A stretch of DNA of 8,389 bases. Source: a bacterium (lineage in GTDB: Bacteria; Armatimonadota; HRBIN16). Under the pieces are notes generated by a model. That model saw nothing but the letters and a program-made list of their open reading frames with translations, ran no database searches and had not been told where the DNA came from. Positions 6,615 to 8,389 of the stretch are shown in pieces. Each line of letters starts with the position of its first letter. Position 1 is the stretch's first letter. The stretch spans positions 1 to 8,389 of the forward strand of contig JANWXG010000099.1 of assembly GCA_025057335.1 (NCBI GenBank), in the 5' to 3' direction. A program made the translations under genes and the position numbers.

Positions 6615-7643
6615 ATGAGTGAGCACAAGCCATACGACTTCCTCACCGGGGTCATTGCGCCGTTCTGGACGCCTGTAGACGCTACGGGGCAGCTAGACCT
6701 AAACGGCGTGCGTGGGATGGTGGACTACCTAGCGAACACGAGGGCAGTGCGCTCTGTCTTTGGGCGCAGCGGTATGGGCAAGTGGTATACCTTCACTGTG
6801 GAGGAGACGAAGCGCCTGACCGATGTACTGGTTCCCGCCTGTCGGAAGCAGGGCATGGGCGTGCTGATTGGCGCGATGGGCGAGTATCTCGGCAAGGAGC
6901 GTGGCGAACGTCCAGACCCTGTGCGCTACACCGAGCAGAGCATCGAGCTCGTGCACTATGCCCAGAAGGCTGGGGCAGACGCTGCTGTGCTAGTGGTGCC
7001 TGACATGCTGCCAGCGGAGCGGGAAGCTCCTGCCGAGGTGGTATGGCGATACTACAGGGCGGTACATGACGCCACGCGCTTTCCCCTCGTGTTGTACCAA
7101 CCCGGAGGTACCCATGCCGATTATCAGCTCACTCCCGAACTGATGCGCCGTCTGTTGACCCTTCCCCGCATCGCGGGGCTGAAACTCTCTACGAACAAGG
7201 AAGAGATGTTCGCCCCGATTGCCGAAGTGGTGCGCGGTACAGGGTTCGCTCTGATTGCGGGCGACGAAGCGTTCTATCTGCGGGCATTGGAGCTAGGGGC
7301 ATGCGGGGTCATCGGGGGGGGGTGCATGATTTGGCCCGAAGTACTATGGGCTGTGCGCCACTACTATTTGCGCGGTGAGATGGCAAAAGCGCGCGCCGCC
7401 CAGCAGACCGTGTGGCAACTGGAGGCGCTGCACGAAGGTAAGGACGCCTGCGTATTATGGAAACAGGTGATGATTTCTCAGGGCGCACAATTCCCGCCCT
7501 ACGACCGTAGCGGCACGCCCCCCTATCCGAGAGAGATCGTTGTGAAGGCGCTGCAAGCATGGCGACGGTTGACCGCTCCCTACCGTCGGATATGCCATAC
7601 CCAATGCCCACAGAAAAAGGGTGAGGTCAGTGCCACCCTCTGA
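6615..7643 (+). CDS. DapA/NanA-family class I aldolase or lyase of unknown substrate
   Basis: The 342-residue product has the plan of the dihydrodipicolinate synthase/N-acetylneuraminate lyase family, TIM-barrel enzymes that form a Schiff base with a keto acid such as pyruvate. The N-terminal GVIAPFWTPVD matches the usual first strand. Tyr161 in VLYQPGG and Lys190 in AGLKLS are placed and spaced like the family's catalytic pair. IAGDEAFYLRALELGACGVIGG is the usual late-barrel segment. The keto-acid binding motif, normally G-[ST]-[ST]-G-E, reads GRSGMG (50-55) and lacks the Glu, so true dihydrodipicolinate synthase activity is unlikely; a sugar-acid or hydroxy-acid aldolase or dehydratase is more plausible. 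It is about 40 residues longer than typical members, partly in a basic C-terminal tail. AGGGGG lies eight bases upstream of the ATG. The gene's end overlaps pcm. Family is sure; substrate unknown. Confidence 0.85.
   Translation: MSEHKPYDFLTGVIAPFWTPVDATGQLDLNGVRGMVDYLANTRAVRSVFGRSGMGKWYTFTVEETKRLTDVLVPACRKQGMGVLIGAMGEYLGKERGERPDPVRYTEQSIELVHYAQKAGADAAVLVVPDMLPAEREAPAEVVWRYYRAVHDATRFPLVLYQPGGTHADYQLTPELMRRLLTLPRIAGLKLSTNKEEMFAPIAEVVRGTGFALIAGDEAFYLRALELGACGVIGGGCMIWPEVLWAVRHYYLRGEMAKARAAQQTVWQLEALHEGKDACVLWKQVMISQGAQFPPYDRSGTPPYPREIVVKALQAWRRLTAPYRRICHTQCPQKKGEVSATL
7314..7322 (+). repeat. Run of nine G within the aldolase-like gene
   Basis: Nine consecutive G bases encode Gly234-Gly235-Gly236 in the GVIGGGC segment. 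Glycines are expected here in the family, but three GGG codons in a row make a slippage-prone homopolymer. A one-base slip would truncate the protein and uncouple pcm. It may simply reflect GC-rich codon use. Confidence 0.5.
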
Positions 7644-8334
7644 TGCACCATCATATGACTACCAGCTGGCGCGAGAACACATGGTGCGTTACCAGTTGGA
7701 GGCGCGAGGTATCACCGACCCGCGTGTGCTGGACGCCATGCGCAAGGTACCTCGCCACCTCTTCGTGCCCCCTGAGCGCGTACATGACGCCTATTCCGAT
7801 CACGCTCTGCCCATCGGTGAAGGGCAAACCATCTCCCAGCCTTACATGGTCGCACTGATGACACAGCTGCTGCAGCCCGCGCCCTCACACCGCGTGCTGG
7901 AGATCGGCACGGGCAGCGGCTACCAGGCGGCGATTCTGGCGGCGCTGGCAGACGAAGTGGTGACGGTGGAGCGCGAGGAAGTGCTCTCGCAGCGGGCACA
8001 GGAGGTGTTACGCTCGCTGGGCTACCGCAACATCACCTTCGTGGTCGGCGATGGGAGCGAAGGATACCCTCCTCTTGCCCCATACGACGGTATCATCGTC
8101 ACAGCAGGGGCGCCCTTCGTGCCGACCCCACTGGTAGACCAGTTGGCGCCCGGAGGCAGGCTGGTCATCCCTGTCGGTCATCGCTACGAACAGGTGCTGA
8201 CAGTAGTGTATAAGGATGAGCAGGGTAGAATACATATCTCCGAACACGGCTACTGTGTGTTCGTACCCCTGATTGGCAAGCACGGCTGGCGCTCAGAGAT
8301 AGATGGGGAATGGGAGCCAGAGGGAATTGTGTGA
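7630..8334 (+). CDS. pcm: Protein-L-isoaspartate O-methyltransferase
   Basis: The enzyme transfers a methyl group from S-adenosylmethionine to isoaspartyl residues of damaged proteins, the first step in restoring normal aspartyl bonds in the cytoplasm. From a GTG at 7630 (234 residues) the motifs run in order: MVRYQLEARGI near 18-28, the family signature GEGQTISQPYMVALM (63-77), the SAM-binding loop LEIGTGSGYQAAILA (90-104), the acidic end of the next strand in VTVERE, DGSEGYPPLAPYDGIIVTA (141-159) and LAPGGRLVIPVG (172-183). E. coli Pcm has 208 residues; the excess is at both ends. The frame is also open from a GTG at 7621, but AAGG directly abuts that codon, whereas it lies nine bases before 7630. 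The gene overlaps the end of the aldolase-like gene by 14 bases (23 with the longer start), so the two are probably co-translated. No key motif is missing. Confidence 0.93.
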   Translation: MPPSDAPSYDYQLAREHMVRYQLEARGITDPRVLDAMRKVPRHLFVPPERVHDAYSDHALPIGEGQTISQPYMVALMTQLLQPAPSHRVLEIGTGSGYQAAILAALADEVVTVEREEVLSQRAQEVLRSLGYRNITFVVGDGSEGYPPLAPYDGIIVTAGAPFVPTPLVDQLAPGGRLVIPVGHRYEQVLTVVYKDEQGRIHISEHGYCVFVPLIGKHGWRSEIDGEWEPEGIV

Positions 8335-8353
8335 CCGTGCATGACGGGGGAAC

Positions 8354-8383
8354 GGCTCGGCGGGAGCCTCGCCCTCCAGAGGG
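8354..8383. other. GC-rich hairpin cluster after pcm
   Basis: GGCTC (8354-8358) and GAGCC (8364-8368) form a perfect 5-bp stem with a 5-base loop. CCCT (8372-8375) and AGGG (8380-8383) can form a second stem. An alternative pairing is GGCG (8359-8362) with CGCC (8370-8373). It lies 20 bases past the pcm stop, where a terminator would be expected, but no U-tract follows before the window ends. It may instead be one copy of a dispersed GC-rich palindromic repeat. Confidence 0.3.
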
Positions 8384-8389
8384 GGGTGG

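Noticed and set aside
6615..7643. Calling this gene dapA
   Set aside because: The keto-acid binding motif is altered, the protein is longer than typical, and no lysine biosynthesis gene is adjacent.

Overview
The window reads as chromosomal DNA of a GC-rich, Gram-negative-type (diderm) bacterium. The coding DNA is GC-rich, genes have Shine-Dalgarno starts, two proteins begin with Sec signal peptides, and the largest gene encodes a probable outer-membrane beta-barrel ending in phenylalanine. The palindromic intergenic repeats and the style of the genes would suit an Armatimonadota-like lineage, but that placement is inference and no marker gene here proves it.

Left edge (1-751). The first 110 bases are the start of a leftward gene for an exported protein that runs off the window; it has a strong ribosome binding site and a good sigma-70-type promoter. 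Some 570 bases without a convincing gene follow. They hold two 71-bp near-identical hairpin repeats in tandem (304-374 and 401-471) and some possible RNA structure.

Centre (752-5124). A two-gene rightward unit with a 1-base stop/start overlap encodes a membrane-anchored zinc-finger anti-sigma-like protein with a long Pro-rich periplasmic arm, then an 1163-residue secreted protein with six internal copies of a module of about 76 residues and a barrel-like C-terminal half. No sigma factor gene lies beside them. The arrangement suggests a link from envelope to transcription, or an envelope structure with an inner-membrane partner, and it is the most interesting part of the window.

Right (5173-8334). 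A leftward metal-dependent amidohydrolase gene lies tail-to-tail with the barrel gene and head-to-head with a rightward pair: a DapA/NanA-type class I aldolase or lyase with an altered substrate-binding motif, and an overlapping protein-L-isoaspartate O-methyltransferase (pcm). The amidohydrolase and the aldolase may serve one catabolic route; Pcm is a protein-repair enzyme that may merely share the transcript. The last 55 bases hold GC-rich hairpins.
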